A stretch of 64,000 nt of DNA from Peromyscus leucopus. Its lineage: Eukaryota > Chordata > Mammalia > Rodentia > Cricetidae. The DNA lies in contig NC_051072.1 of the NCBI RefSeq assembly GCF_004664715.2, positions 28,633,997 through 28,697,996 of the forward strand, written 5' to 3'. Position 1 is the first letter of the stretch; each line of letters starts with the position of its first letter. The position numbers and the translations under genes were made by a program. This document shows, piece after piece, positions 21,094 to 33,099 of this stretch. The notes below the pieces were generated by a model that did not search any database, was not told the DNA's origin, and was given only the letters and a program-made list of their open reading frames with translations.

Positions 21094-21109
21094 GAAAAGA
21101 AAAATCCTG

Positions 21110-21712
21110 ACATGACATTGTGAGACAAGGAATCACCAAAGATATTTGAGTTCATTTTTTGTTGGCCATCTACTGCTGGGCATGCAGCCTACCCTTAAGA
21201 GTAGTTTGCTTTCCCTCTAAGAGTCCCTTGAAGAAAACTAAATTTTCATTTGCAAGTGATTACCAATCAGACATTGCATCTAGGTTAAGGATGGGGTCCT
21301 GTGTCCACGTCTCCTTTCAGCTCTAGGACCCCATCTGGTGAGACCCATGCAGCATGTGCATGCTGCCTCATTCTCTGTGCATCATATGTACATCAATCAT
21401 GTTTATTTGGAGTGCCTTGTTTTCTTGGAGTCCTCCATTCTTTCTGTCCCTTACACTCTTTCTGCCTCATCTTCTGCAGGGCTCCCTGAACCCTGAGTGG
21501 AGGGATTTGATGGAGACATCCCATTTAGGGCCAAGTGCTCCAAGGTCTCTCACTCTCTGCATGTTGTCTGGCTGTGGGTCTCTAATTGTTCCTATTTGCT
21601 GCAGGAGGGAGCTTCTCTGCTAATGGCTGAGCAAGGCACTGATTTGCTTCCTTGATGGAATGCTGTCCTTTGATATTCAATAGTGATGTCTGACCATAAG
21701 ACTAAAAGAAGT
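21110..21712 (-). mobile_element. LINE-1 3' UTR, antisense
   Basis: Antisense landmarks in order are TTGGCCATCTACTGCTGGGC near 21163, AAGAAAACTAAATTTTCATT near 21231, CTGTGTCCACGTCTCCTTTC near 21299, a Leu/Cys-rich spurious open stretch, CTGTGGGTCTCTAATTG near 21572 and AGGCACTGATTTGC near 21631. The same family occurs at 59985-60575. Confidence 0.8.
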
Positions 21713-22687
21713 TAATTACTAATAGGCAAATAATTAAAGACAACTTCAATGGGAGAGGTGAAAAAAACTAAGATGAGGGAATTCTGGGAGCCCAATGAGA
21801 CCCAAGGGTGCATTTAACAGCAAATTGTTCAATGCAGAACAGGTTTCATTGAGGAGAAATCTTACAAAACAAGAAGTAGCAGAGGATTCATGGTACCTGA
21901 TCTCTGTTCTCCGTGGGAAGGAACAGAAAAAGGAGAACAGATCATTCCTCCTCTAGCATGTACATGGTGAGGTGGGACCATCCAGATTTCTATGTAACAG
22001 TGGTGGCTTCCTCCTTCAGAAGCTAATTCTATTGGAAATCCAGCTCTTCCAGGCATCTGAATCAGCCTTGCCAGACTATCAGAGTCCCTAGAGCCACCTG
22101 AAATGTCTTTCACTGCCCAGTAGAGAAGGAATCTCAAGAAGCTGAGAGTAATCAACTCTTTTCAAGTGCCGCTTGTAAGCTGGGGACCAGAGTATTGCAT
22201 GTAAGGAGAGAAAGCTTAGCACTCCCCTTGACAAGGAGAAGAGGGGCCCCTGGGCCTAACAACTTCTATATGGTTAAGGCGTTGCCACCTACTTTGTGGC
22301 AATTAACCACTGTTAAAAAAATAATGACACAAAGTTGTGTGGATAAGGAAAGGGGGTGAATCTGGGAAGAGTTTGGGGTAGGGGTGAATATGATCAAGAC
22401 TCAGAGGACACCCTCAAAGGACTACTAAAAAATTCTGAGCATCTAGCAAAAGAAAAGATGAGGACTGAGAAATGATAACAGGATTTATCAATCAGGCCGT
22501 CACAAGGTCTCAGTGGATTTCTGGAGGAAAAGCCTGAGTGAAATACAATCAAGACCACTTTAAGAAGAGGAATTGGAAATAGTGAGTGTAGAAAACCTTT
22601 GAAAAGTTATGTGGCTAAGAGAGGGATAGGGTGAGTGGTATGCCCTACCAGAGGAAATCAGATAAAGTACAGCTTTTCTTCCTAAAG
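21713..22687. other. No gene seen
   Basis: Unrecognised, moderately purine-rich + strand. A 97-codon minus-strand frame (21862-22155) has no coding support. Confidence 0.45.
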
Positions 22688-22895
22688 TAGTGGTTGTTAA
22701 CCTTCCTAATGCTGTGACCCTTTAATATAGTTCCTTATGTTGTGATGACCCCTGACCTTAAAATTATTTTTGTTGCTACTTCATAACTATAATTTTGTTA
22801 CTCTTATGGACTGTAATGTAAATATCTGTAACATAAGATATCTGATACATGACCCTCCCCCAAGGGGGTCTTGACTCACAGGTTGAGAACCACTG
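22688..22895 (+). mobile_element. URR1-type hAT-Charlie repeat
   Basis: The ends are TAGTGGTTGTTAACC and its inverted partner GGTTGAGAACCACTG. The body has CTTCCTAATGCTGTGACCC, TTGCTACTTCATAAC and ATGTAAATATCTG. The flanks TCCTAAAG (22680-22687) and TCTTGAAG (22896-22903) agree at 6 of 8 positions, as for an old hAT target duplication. Confidence 0.93.
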
Positions 22896-22903
22896 TCTTG
22901 AAG

Positions 22904-25900
22904 TAAAAATAAATATTGTACTGTCTGCTTCCAGAGATGATACAAAAGGAGCAAACACTAATAACAAAAGATGGGGAAATAGCAAGGCCCTGAGTGAAGT
23001 GAGCTTGTGCACAAGAGTCTTGCTTTCATAGACAAAAGGAAGTTAAACTACTGTAATGAATGTAGCAACATATTACATATGGACTGATGCTGAAGGTATC
23101 AGACTGATGATGGTAGATATGTTGGTTGGGGTGCACAGCGGATCTACAGGCATTCTTGAGTCTTCCACTTTTCTTAGCGATATCAATGGACAGTGAGGAT
23201 GGACAAGCCATGATGGACGTTTGAGGGAGATAGGAAGTCTAAGTAATCAACAGAACTTACAGGATCTTGTACATAATTGGTAAGTCATTCTTGATGGACT
23301 CTGACTGAGACTGAGTAGCATTAGTCAGAAAATAAGTAGCTAAAAATCTTAAGCATTATTCATCCAGAAAATAATTTAATCAAAATGCATTCAGGAAAAA
23401 AAATATGAGCATGTCTGAGCATATGGCTCTCATAAAGCCCAAATCCTGAGTTATCTTTTACGACTTAACACAGAAAAGTTGAGTTTTAACATGTTTGCTT
23501 TGCATTGCAACATTTCCCCTGGGCTGCTATAGGCCAATTCCCTTCTAGACTCTCTGCATTTTACTTTAGTTATTATTTAACAGGAACAGTATCGGCTATG
23601 AGGCTCATCCAGGGGAAGGTTCAGTTTGTGGTTTCTGTTGATAGAAGTGAGATCCCTCTTTTCTTTGTTTCTCCTCCCATCCCCCAACTCCCCCACCTCT
23701 GCCCTCCCTAACTTTTTCCTATGACTAGAGAGGAAAGCCCAGCCTTTCCTGGTTCATGTCTGTGACACTGAGTCAGGAGGCCGTGGACATATGGAGAGTC
23801 AGCTGAGAAGTTAAAAATCTAGGTTAGCGCTCCCTCATAGAGAATTAGTAATGTTAAGTCTGTTTCAGTGCAGCCATAAAAATGAGTAATTTCTCTATCC
23901 CTAAAGAACACGGAGTCATCCCTGTCTCACCCATCCCTGTGGAAGTTAAAAGGAGAAAGAGACAGAGCTTTACAGATCATCTCACTTTGAGCATCTAATG
24001 TTTCCAAAAAGATGTTAATTTTAAAAGAAGTACTAAGGACGTGGTAGCCAGGAGCAGATCTCTGTGAGAAACATTTGACTTGGACTTGAAATGGATGATA
24101 AAATACAGATGATGGATGGGAAAGAAGAAAATTACTTGTATAAACCAAACTCTATGCTTGGTGTTCTTAGGATTCTTGATGCTTTGATTCATTAAATGTT
24201 GATTTCACACATGGTACACTTATTAGTTTTCTAATAACAGCAAGCAGAGTATAAGAGGGCTCTCATGCAGTAATCTGCTGTCCTGATAAAATACTCCCAA
24301 ACTCTTATGAGACTTCCTGCGGCTTACAGTTATGGGGACACATAAACAAAAGTAAAGAGAAAATAAGTCAATTGTGTCCCAGAGCCCACTGGCCTATGCA
24401 ATGATATTCGGCCCCCATGGCTTCTATTTGCTAATGCAACCCTGAAACTGATTACTTTTTACATGAAAACTGCATGTTTTCAAGAAAAAAAAATTGAGAT
24501 GTCAATCCTTCAAAGGAGGAAAAAAATAAGTTATACCACACATAAGAGACATGTGGTCCTTTAGAACCATTCACTCATTTTTAAAAATAGGTTTAAAGGA
24601 GTCACTGAAGACATGAATTATCTTTATCCTTGATACTGTAATTTGTCAATATTATCAAACTAGAAAGCTTAAAAAGTACATGGAAATGAAGAAAAAAATT
24701 ATCACCCTACACACTGTCTTATGCCTTAAAATTTGTCATGAGAAACACTAATCAAAAATTTGTTGCAGTTACACAGATTATTTAACTGTTGAGCAAATTC
24801 AGTCATATGTGTATATTATATACTATTATATATGTTATTATAATACATATACTATATATGCAACATACACATAATATGTTGTATACATATATTATTATAT
24901 GCATATTATTATATATAACATGTATATGTGATTATATTAGATCTTATAATATATAAATGCATTATATGTACTTATCTGATTGATTGAATGAATGAATATG
25001 ACTGAATGCATATGACTGAAATGAATATGTATGACACATAGAATATAAATTGTATATATATTCTCTATGTACATATTCTATAGAATTTCATTCATTTTAG
25101 ATGATGATGTCTAGACTTACTTATTTGTGGCATTATATACTCTCCACCACACCAAGGCTACAAGCAACGTTTTTCTTTTCTTGCTCTATATGTTCTATTT
25201 TAAGGTAGAGCAATGAATAGAAATTCAAGTTTCAGAAGACTTGGGCATGCTCAGCCACCATAGGTGGAGACTTGTATCCTAAATTACAGATAATGCTTTT
25301 TTAGGAAATATGTTGTCGCAGGATCTTATGCAGATTAGCTGCAGAGCAAGGAATATTGTGACAAGAAGGAACACTTGAAAAGGTATAAAGGCTAGGCCAA
25401 CCAAGTATGCTTGTTCAATGAATAAGGCATTCTTTTCCTGGAAACAGTGATGGGGCTGCCTGGCCTCTGGCCTCTGGCATGCAGGGTATTTGAGACAGAT
25501 GTATGTGTTTACTAAAGCTTAAGCTAGGAGTAAAACCAGTCCACATAAAAATCCCTGCTAAAGGGATAGCTATTCAATGTTGAACAAGTTACACAACCTT
25601 TCTAAAGCTGGCTTCTTTATCTTAAGGAAAAGATAAGTGCATAGAACAGAATTATGCTGTAAATTATGAAAAAATAAGCACAGTGATTCATAGCACATGG
25701 AAATGCATAAGGAAATTTCAAATGAGATGTATAAATCCTTACTAGAATTCCTAGTGGCATTGAAATATGGAATGAACATAGTCTGCCATAAATAACAAAA
25801 TTTTAAATGTTATGTAATTTTTAAGAAATTCTTCAAATTTTATTTTTGATTTTCATTAGCTTCATGGGGTTAATGGTGAACCCAGGGCATAATGCACCCA

Positions 25901-26034
25901 AAGTGTCTATGTAACACCAAAATACTTTGAAGGAGTTTTATACAAGTAGAAGGATTGGTAATTCTGCACACCCATCTCAGTATCAAATAGTATATAACAT
26001 AAATATATACTATTCTTATATTCTTTTCAATATA
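22904..26034. other. No gene seen; 3 kb of AT-rich DNA
   Basis: Nothing recognisable over most of this stretch. The part at about 24225-24365 faintly resembles the hAT-like family at 9393. A very AT-rich palindromic block lies at 24790-25080. Confidence 0.45.
24790..25080. repeat. AT-rich palindromic low-complexity block
   Basis: Degenerate TATATA, ATATAT and CATATA motifs on both strands, with multiple self-complementary words and almost no G or C. Confidence 0.8.
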
Positions 26035-27000
26035 ATGCTCAAGGCACTAACTAGAGCAATAAGACAAGAGAAAGAAACTAAAGGGACATGAACAGAAAAA
26101 GAACTCAAATTATTCTTATTTATTGATCATAATATACACACATAAGAGATTCAAAAAAAATCTACCTGAAAACTTCTAGAGATAATCAACACTTTGAGAA
26201 AAGTGGCAGCATACAAAATCAATTTACAAAACTTAGTCAACTTTCTATAATCCAAGAACACACATGCTGAGGGAGTTCATGGAAACACTCCCATTCACAA
26301 TTGCCTAAAAAAAGGAATAAGCCTAGACAAGGACAGAAAAGACCACTATAATAAGACCTTCAAAATTCTGAAGAGATTAAGGAAGGCACCAAAACATGGG
26401 AAGATATCCCATGCTCATGGTCGGTATAATCAATATTGTGGAATAACCATGTACCAAAAAAAAAGTTACAGATTAAATGCAATCCCAATCAAAATGCCAA
26501 AATACCCACAACCACCTTCAGAGAAATAGAAAAAAATCTCAAAAAAACATCTTTAAAAGGAACAATGCTAGAGGCATTTGCATTCCAGATTCCAAGCTTT
26601 ATTACAGAGCTGTAATGATCAAAACACCATGACATTGGCACAAAACAGATATGTAGATCCATGGAACAAAATAGAAAACCTAAACCTAGGCCCAGAAAGG
26701 CAAATGCCACATTTTCTCTCTTATTTGTCGATACTGGCTCCAAATCTTTGCTGCGAATAATATCATGGAGTAATCATAGATGCCAGGAAAATAAAAATAT
26801 ACTATGGCGGGGCACACTCTAGAGAAAGGAATAGCAGGATGCAGGTGATATGGAGGGGGGACTGAGAAAATCAGGAGAGAGGTGGAGAGAGACTTAGCTG
26901 GGGAAGGGAGAAGAAAAGCAACAGACAGGGAGAGAGAGGAGGGGAAATAACTAACCCTAAGAATGTTTAAAAGTACTATAGGGATTTATATTATTTTACG
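26035..27000 (+). mobile_element. LINE-1 ORF2 end and 3' UTR, sense
   Basis: The text follows the C-terminal half of ORF2: GAACTCAAATTATTCTTATT near 26102, AAAGTGGCAGCATACAAAAT near 26200, GATTAAATGCAATCCCAATC near 26471, CAAGCTTTATTACAGAGCTG near 26594 and a CACCATGACATTGGCAC segment near 26625. After about 26720 it passes into a 3' UTR with ATAGATGCCAGGAAAATAAA near 26776 and a G/A-rich stretch. Stops and frameshifts make it inactive. Confidence 0.88.
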
Positions 27001-28238
27001 TTTACTTAACAATTACATGTATGTAAACATATGTCTATACATGTATGTAAACTTACGCCACTTGAGCTAACAATGTTTTCCCTCAAACCACAAACTATCC
27101 AGCAAAAAAACCTCAAGACCAGGCATAGTAAACCTCATTTTCAGTTCTTAGTAAAGGGAGTCCAAGAGACTTCCAAAACAATATAGGCTATTGACATGGC
27201 CCTTGGTTACCTACCAGGTAACCAAGTTATTGAAAATGAAAGTAAGGCTCTGCTACTCTGACCTCCATTTGTTAACAGTAGCATGCCAGTTAAGCCTTTT
27301 CATCTTCACAATCCTCATCAAGCTGGTGTAGTACCTACTTTTCAGGAGTGGCTCTATGTAACATTTATTGGCCTCCTGAAATTCATTTAGCCCCCTTTGA
27401 AGATACCTTAAAATTTATGAGCTGGAATGTAGCCATTATGAGACCATTATTAGTTATGCTCCCTGTGAGCTGCCTGTTTTTTTTTTTTTTTTTTTTATGG
27501 TTCTTAGTTGTTCTTTTGCAGAGCTACCAGCTTAAATCGTGTTGGGATCAAGAAAAATGGGCCTTGGTGGTTTGTGTTCCTGGAATTGCATCCAAACCAG
27601 TGGATGCCCACATGCTCCAGAAGAAAATTTGACATCACTGCTGCCATTGTTGCTGATATAGCAGTGGCGCCACCGCTGCTACTGTTTCTGGGATTACCAT
27701 TTCATAATGGGTTACTACAGCTAGCACAGTGGAGACCCTGGCAGCAAAAGTAGCTACCACAGTTAGTTAATTTTTCATTCTACTGGGCATGACAAATTTA
27801 ATGCAATAGTTATATACATTTAATTGACTTTGACAATTATAAATTTATAAACTCAAGTTCCATTTGCTTTTGGGATACCATCTTACAAGGACTCCAATTT
27901 GCAGTAAGGCTCATTAAGGAAGGGAATGTTTCAGTTGCCTTTAGCCTACTGGCTATGGGTGGGTTAGAACTTCTCCTGGTCTTTTCTGTGTCAAACACAC
28001 AGATTGCAAGCCCAGCACCACTTTGAGGTCTTTGGCAGCAGTTAACTCTGCAGCTCACACACGATTGAGCCTGTATGATAATGAGTATTCAGAGATGGGT
28101 TATGCCTGGGGGGCACTCACCAACCTAAGACAGAGTGCCTGTGTGGCCTGGGCAGGAGTCTCTATGACATGTAAGGTGACCTGCTGACATCCCACACAAC
28201 CTAAGTCAGAAGCTCATTTTCCAGTAAAAGAGGGACCT
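27001..28238. other. Unassigned; possible LTR-element interior
   Basis: No gene. A T19 run at about 27478-27497. The stretch lies upstream of an LTR-like block (28239-28500) and could be degraded internal ERV sequence, but I see no retroviral motif. Confidence 0.3.
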
Positions 28239-28500
28239 GTAGGGCCCTGGCCCCCAAATTTGGGTAACTGTTGCCTTGCTTGCTGACCTTGATCTTGATA
28301 TCTTCCCTATGCTAATTCCCTACTGGGTTCCATCCTCCTGAATGCTTAAGGGAAGTTCCTTGTCTGTGTATCCTGCATAATGGGCATTAACAGCTTAGAT
28401 GCAAGATTGTAAAACATCAGTAGCAAACTTCTGCCCTCTGGGGCTCTCCCGTTGTGCTGTAAGTCTGTATTTAAGACCTCCTCCCTCCTTCAATAAGTGG
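28239..28500 (+). mobile_element. LTR-like block (ERVK-type?)
   Basis: It begins TGTAGGGCCCTGG, contains TGAATGCTTAAGGGAAGTTC near 28339, CTCTGGGGCTCTCCCGTTGT near 28437, a TATA-like TGTATTTAAGACC near 28467 and CAATAA near 28492. That arrangement (U3, TATA, poly(A) signal) fits an LTR. No TSD is readable because an (AAAT)n array follows. Confidence 0.5.
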
Positions 28501-28508
28501 CATTCAGT

Positions 28509-28510
28509 AA

Positions 28511-28545
<35 letters not shown>

Positions 28546-28547
28546 AC
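28509..28547. repeat. (AAAT)n microsatellite
   Basis: About ten TAAA units directly after the LTR-like block. Confidence 0.95.
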
Positions 28548-28759
28548 GAAAGAACGTAAGGCTCTGTTACTGAAGATACCACACACTTTGCTATAGAGGA
28601 CTTGCAGGAATTGAAGTGACCTGGAAGACTCCTCCCTGAGGACTATCTCTCATAGTACTGGAAGGAACTCTGGAAGCTGTCAATTGGAGAAAAGCCATCA
28701 AAAGTCCTATTTTGCTGTAATTCCTATGAAGCCCCATGACCAGCATGACAAGATACTCC

Positions 28760-29605
28760 AAATGGTACAGCAGTGACAGTTACACCATGAAGGTAACCAG
28801 TAGCCATCTGTACAGAAGGCCCACCCAACAGGAAGGAGTTCATGCCTGGTAATATAAACCCAGCCCATCACCCATGGCTGGTGAGGCCAAGGAGCATGGA
28901 AGAGAGCCTATTACTACTGATTTCCTAAACCACTGTAATTTATAACTGCATTCCAAGTACTTACCCTTATACCCAGAGGTAAATGTAGTTCTCAACCCCA
29001 TCAGGGAAGCTTCTTTTTGCAACTGGAGACCATTACAGAAAGAGGTAACTGGCAAATGCAGAGAACAACTAACTGTGTGAGGCACAACAACAGTTGTGAA
29101 ATGTGCAACATACCCCCAAAGATGGAGGGAGCATCATGCAGGAGTGGGCAGGAAGATTGTAAGAGCCAGAGGTTCAAGGCATCTGCTGAGAGACAGTGTT
29201 TCTACATATGTCAAGGAAGTTGCTCCCAGGAAATCTTAACAAGACCTGGAAAATGACACCGCCAATTGACATTCCAGGGTGGGTAGGGGAAATATCACAA
29301 GGTCTTTTGAGAAAAGGAGAATTGGTCTTTTCCAGGGACAATTCCCTTTACAGACAAGCAGACATTTCCAACAACACTAAATGAATTCCCCAAGTTACAT
29401 TTATAATTTTATATCTATAGATACATATGTAGCAATAATATTTATATGTATGAATATGTCACAATGATTATTAAAGAATAAGAGGCTATGGGAAGCTTGA
29501 GAAGGAGTGATGGGGGACAGGGAAGGAGTTGGATAGAGTATGGGGGTGGAATGATATAAATATAGTACTTACATAAAATCTTCCAAAAAATAAATTATAT
29601 TAATG
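28760..29605 (+). mobile_element. LINE-1 3' UTR (Lx-like), sense, long copy
   Basis: GGCTGGTGAGGCCAAGGAGC near 28876, TTATAACTGCATTCC near 28939, AGGGAAGCTTCTTTTTGCAA near 29004, TTGTAAGAGCCAGAGG near 29157, GGAAATATCACAAGG near 29288 and an A-rich end near 29590. This is the same family as 1750-2540. Its 28878-28950 segment is the single-copy counterpart of the 36-bp minisatellite at 415-719. Confidence 0.82.
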
Positions 29606-29739
29606 TACTGTCAGTTAAAATATTAGACAGTTAAAATAAAATGAAATGAAAAAAAGATTTATAGTTACAGCTCTAAGAGAGACTGACCTTATTCACCTTT
29701 GAACTTTTCACTAAGTTCATGAATGAGTTGGGTCTATAT

Positions 29740-29964
29740 CACTGGTTCTCAACCTTCCTAACTCTGTGACCCTTTAATACAGTTCTTCATATTGTGCTGA
29801 CCCCCAACCATAAAGTTATTTCATTGCTACTTCATAACTGTAATTTTGCTACTGTTATGAATCATGATGTAAATATCTGTGTTTTCTCGTGGCCTTAGGC
29901 TAACCCTGTGAAAGGGTCCTTTGAATGCCCACAGGGGTCGTGACCCATGGGTTGAGAATCACTG
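29740..29964 (+). mobile_element. URR1-type hAT-Charlie repeat with 8-bp TSD
   Basis: The ends CACTGGTTCTCAACC and GGTTGAGAATCACTG are inverted repeats. The body matches the copy at 22688-22895. The flanks GTCTATAT (29732-29739) and GTCTGTAT (29965-29972) form an 8-bp TSD with one mismatch. Confidence 0.95.
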
Positions 29965-29972
29965 GTCTGTAT

Positions 29973-30784
29973 GACCCTGGGAAAAGTCTGGAGTGGACTT
30001 CATTAACAACGGTCATTCTCCTGACTCACTTTTGCTTTAGTCATGTTAGGTCATCTCACTTGAATCGATAACTGTGCCAAACTTTAAAATAACTAATTCT
30101 TCTTGAAAGAAATCCTTCACCTTGAGCTTTATGTACTAAATGAGATGCCTTCTGCCAGATTGCTTCAAGTGTTTATCTCAACTATCACACAGAGCAGCCC
30201 AAGTACATTTTCTCCTATGAAGGAAATAATGACTTGGGGAGAAGGCCAGAGGTCCGTTATTTTTCTTTTTTAGTGATACTTGTAACTTCTTGTTTCTTAA
30301 GTCAGCACATGTGTGTTACTTTCATCTTTATAAAAATAATTTCTTTAAAAAATATTAGTTACCCTTCAAAGTGAAAAAAAATTCTTACAAAACTGTGTAA
30401 AAAATAAATATATAAAGCATTGCATATTCATTGGAGAAATGCAAACTATGCATAAACTTGTAAAATGAAGAAAGAATGTCCACATCTTCTCCCCACACAT
30501 GCCCACCCATCATTTCCACTCCCAGGGATAACCAGATCACAAGCCAGGCATCTTTACAGACGTTGACTCACATTTTAGATGTTTTACTGCAACTGTTTTT
30601 GTTTAATATCACTTACAGCATCCCACAGAAGTGAATTCTTCTGTACCTCATTCTTTCAGAAACTGTACTAGCATTTATTGTATAACTGTTTATTAAGTGG
30701 TCACAACTTGCATCAGATTTTCTCTATTGCCATTCAATTAAAGATAAAAGCCCTCACCCATATGCATCTGGATGTCTTTTTGTA
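29973..30784. other. No gene seen
   Basis: AT-rich, single-copy-looking. Part near 30390-30660 has the feel of an old L1 3' end but no firm landmark. Confidence 0.4.
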
Positions 30785-31150
30785 TGGTGTGAATATGTGT
30801 TGCTCACATTGGCTAATAAATAAAGCTGTTTTGGCCTATGGCAAGGCAGTTTAGAGGCAGGCAGGAAATCCAAGCAGAGATACGGAGAGAAGAAAGGAGA
30901 GCAGGAGAGATGCCTAGCCACAGCCCAAGGAGCAGCAAGATGCCAGCAGACCAGTAACTCCATGGCCACGTGGCAAATCATAGATTAATAGAAATGGGTT
31001 AATTTAAGATGAAAGAGTTAGCTAGCAAGAGGCCTGTCATAGGCTATCCAGTTTATAAATAATATTAAGCCTCTGAGTGTTTATTTTATAAGTGGCTGCA
31101 GGACTGTGGGGGTCGGGTGGGACTGTGGAGCTGAGTGGGACCACAGAAAC
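30785..31150 (+). mobile_element. LTR (family A), opposite orientation
   Basis: TGGCTAATAAATAAAGCTG near 30810, ATAGAAATGGGTTAATTTAA near 30989, TCCAGTTTATAAATAATATT near 31048 and GTGTTTATTTTATAAGTGGC near 31077 are the reverse complement of landmarks in 4926-5293 and 11284-11731. I could not define a TSD, so the ends are approximate. Confidence 0.75.
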
Positions 31151-31498
31151 ATACCAGTATACTATAAGATGATTCCAGAAGTGGAAAACAAAGGATCAAA
31201 ACAGAGTACATGCAGAATTCAAATTTTGTGGTGTATTGCTAAATTGCTTTAAAAAAAAATGTTACTGATACACATTGACTGTCGTTACATGGTTGTCTCT
31301 GTGGGTTTGCTGTCACTAGGAGATTTAGTCATGCTCCAGCATGACTGTTGGCATTTGTACATCTCTGAAAGCAATGGTACCTTCAGAGATATGCTTTAAA
31401 ATACAGAAATACAAAAATGTTATTTTCATGTATAGCAATGTTTCAAGGTTCTGCAAGATTTTTATGTGTATTCTGGTTATCAAAAATTAAGAATTGGA

Positions 31499-31644
31499 GC
31501 CAGGCGGTGGTGGCGCACGCCTTTAATCCCAGCACTCGGGAGGCAGAGGCAGGCGGATCTCTGTGAGTTCGAGGCCAGCCTGGTCTCCAAAGCGAGCTCC
31601 AGGAAAGGTGCAAAGCTACGCAGAGAAACCCTGTCTCTGAAAAC

Positions 31645-31692
<48 letters not shown>
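31499..31692 (+). mobile_element. Young full-length B1 SINE with A52 tail
   Basis: The head GCCAGGCGGTGGTGGCGCAC keeps its CpGs, followed by GAGGCAGAGGCAGGCGGATC and the variant right half CGAGCTCCAGGAAAGGTGC, then GAGAAACCCTGTCTCTG. An uninterrupted run of 52 A follows (31646-31697). A perfect 17-bp TSD, AAAAATTAAGAATTGGA, lies at 31482-31498 and 31693-31709. All of this points to a recent insertion. Confidence 0.98.
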
Positions 31693-31699
<7 letters not shown>

Positions 31700-31709
31700 A
31701 AGAATTGGA

Positions 31710-32399
31710 AAATGGGTCCCCACTAATAGAAATTTTGCGCCAGCAGCAAGTAGTTTGTTTCCCTTCTCTGGGAATCACAGAACTGGCATGAATAGAAATT
31801 TGTGGCAATCACCTCTAAGCAAGCTTCAAGGTTTCAGATATCTCAATATACCAAGATAAATCTGGTAAGGAAAAGTCAGCATGGGCTTTAAAATTAGACC
31901 TGAAATGGGACCCACTCATTCTTAATAAGTCAACTCCAAGCCCGGCCCCTCCAGCCTTAGTTTCTTGAAATGAAAGCAGAGGTGTCTTGCACTGTTTCTC
32001 ATCAGGGCAACCATGTAATAGCCAGCATGCAGAAATGAATAAAGGGGATGATAAGCACACTGAGAATTCCTGCATAAAAACAATAAGCCATTTTAAAATG
32101 TCAAAGCACACCAAATGAGGGATCACTTCAAATTGCCTTCATTAATATAATTGAGCAAAATTCTGTGAGCTTATCTATAAATACATTTCTCAAACAGTGG
32201 AATGTGTGAGCAAAAAGAACTATGCAGTTACAAGTTCATACACATAAAAATGTCCTGAAAATATGTGTAACTTACTTAAATTCTGAATTGTCATGAATAA
32301 GAATATGTTTTATCCCTACACCCTGACTGTGTGTACTTTTAGCATGTATTTTCTTTTCTAATGTGATTTTTTTAAAGCTTCCTGTTGTTTTGATCTACT
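31710..32399. other. No gene seen
   Basis: Single-copy-looking. A 103-codon minus-strand frame (31815-32126) has no recognisable product or start context. Confidence 0.45.
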
Positions 32400-32520
32400 T
32401 TTTTTTTAATTTTTAAGGCAATATCCTTCTATGGGTGACTGAGAACTGGTGGCAATCCTCCTGCTTCAGCTTCCCAGAATGCTAGGATTACAGGCATAAG
32501 TCACTATGTATGGCTTGATT
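32400..32520 (-). mobile_element. Old B1/Alu-like SINE, antisense
   Basis: A T-rich start is followed by GCAATCCTCCTGCTTCAGCT, CCCAGAATGCTAGGATTACA and GGCATAAGTCACTATG, the inverted 7SL-derived body. High divergence suggests a proto-B1. Confidence 0.75.
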
Positions 32521-32771
32521 TTCAGTTCTTTAATGGCGAGTGTATTTAGATATCTTTTAATATGTTTATAATAATAATGTTCTATTATTTTTATGTTCTT
32601 AACTATGTAATGGGTTAAAATAAATGAATTTGCTGATTATCTCAGGTAAATGTTTTAATTTGGAGAAGAATATTCTGCCAAGCTTTGATCAAAAGAAAAG
32701 ATTCTAAGTTTGGGATTTCTGCTCAGAAGAACAAAGTTATGATAAAGACCACAACCTTATGGTGTGGGAGC

Positions 32772-33099
32772 TGTGGTGGTTTGAAAGAAAATGTCCCCAA
32801 AGGCAATAGTACTGTTAGGAGGTGTGGCCTTGCTGGAGGAAGTGTCACTGTGGGGGTGGGCTTTGAGGTCTCTTTTGTTCAAGCTTCCCTCAGTGTAACT
32901 TTCAGTTGACTTCCTGTTGCCTACAAGATGTAGGACTCTCAGCTTCAGCACCATGTCTGCCGGTGTGCCGCCATGCTCCCCACCATGATAATAATGGACT
33001 GAATCTCTGAAACTGTAAACTAGCCTCAATTAAAAGTTTTCCTTATAAGAGTTACGGTGGTCATGGTGTCTCTTCACATCAATGAAAACTTAAACTAAG
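32772..33099 (-). mobile_element. Non-autonomous hAT-like rodent repeat, antisense
   Basis: It starts TGTGGTGGTTTGAAAGAAAA, includes GTTAGGAGGTGTGGCCTTGC near 32815 and CACCATGATAATAATGG near 32981, and ends ATGGTGTCTCTTCACATCAA then ACTAAG. It is the reverse complement of the family at 9393-9756. The TSDs GTGGGAGC (32764-32771) and GTAGGAGC (33100-33107) agree at 7 of 8 positions. Confidence 0.85.

Noticed and set aside
21301..21623. Cys/Leu-rich + strand frames resembling membrane proteins
   Set aside because: They are read across an antisense L1 3' UTR.
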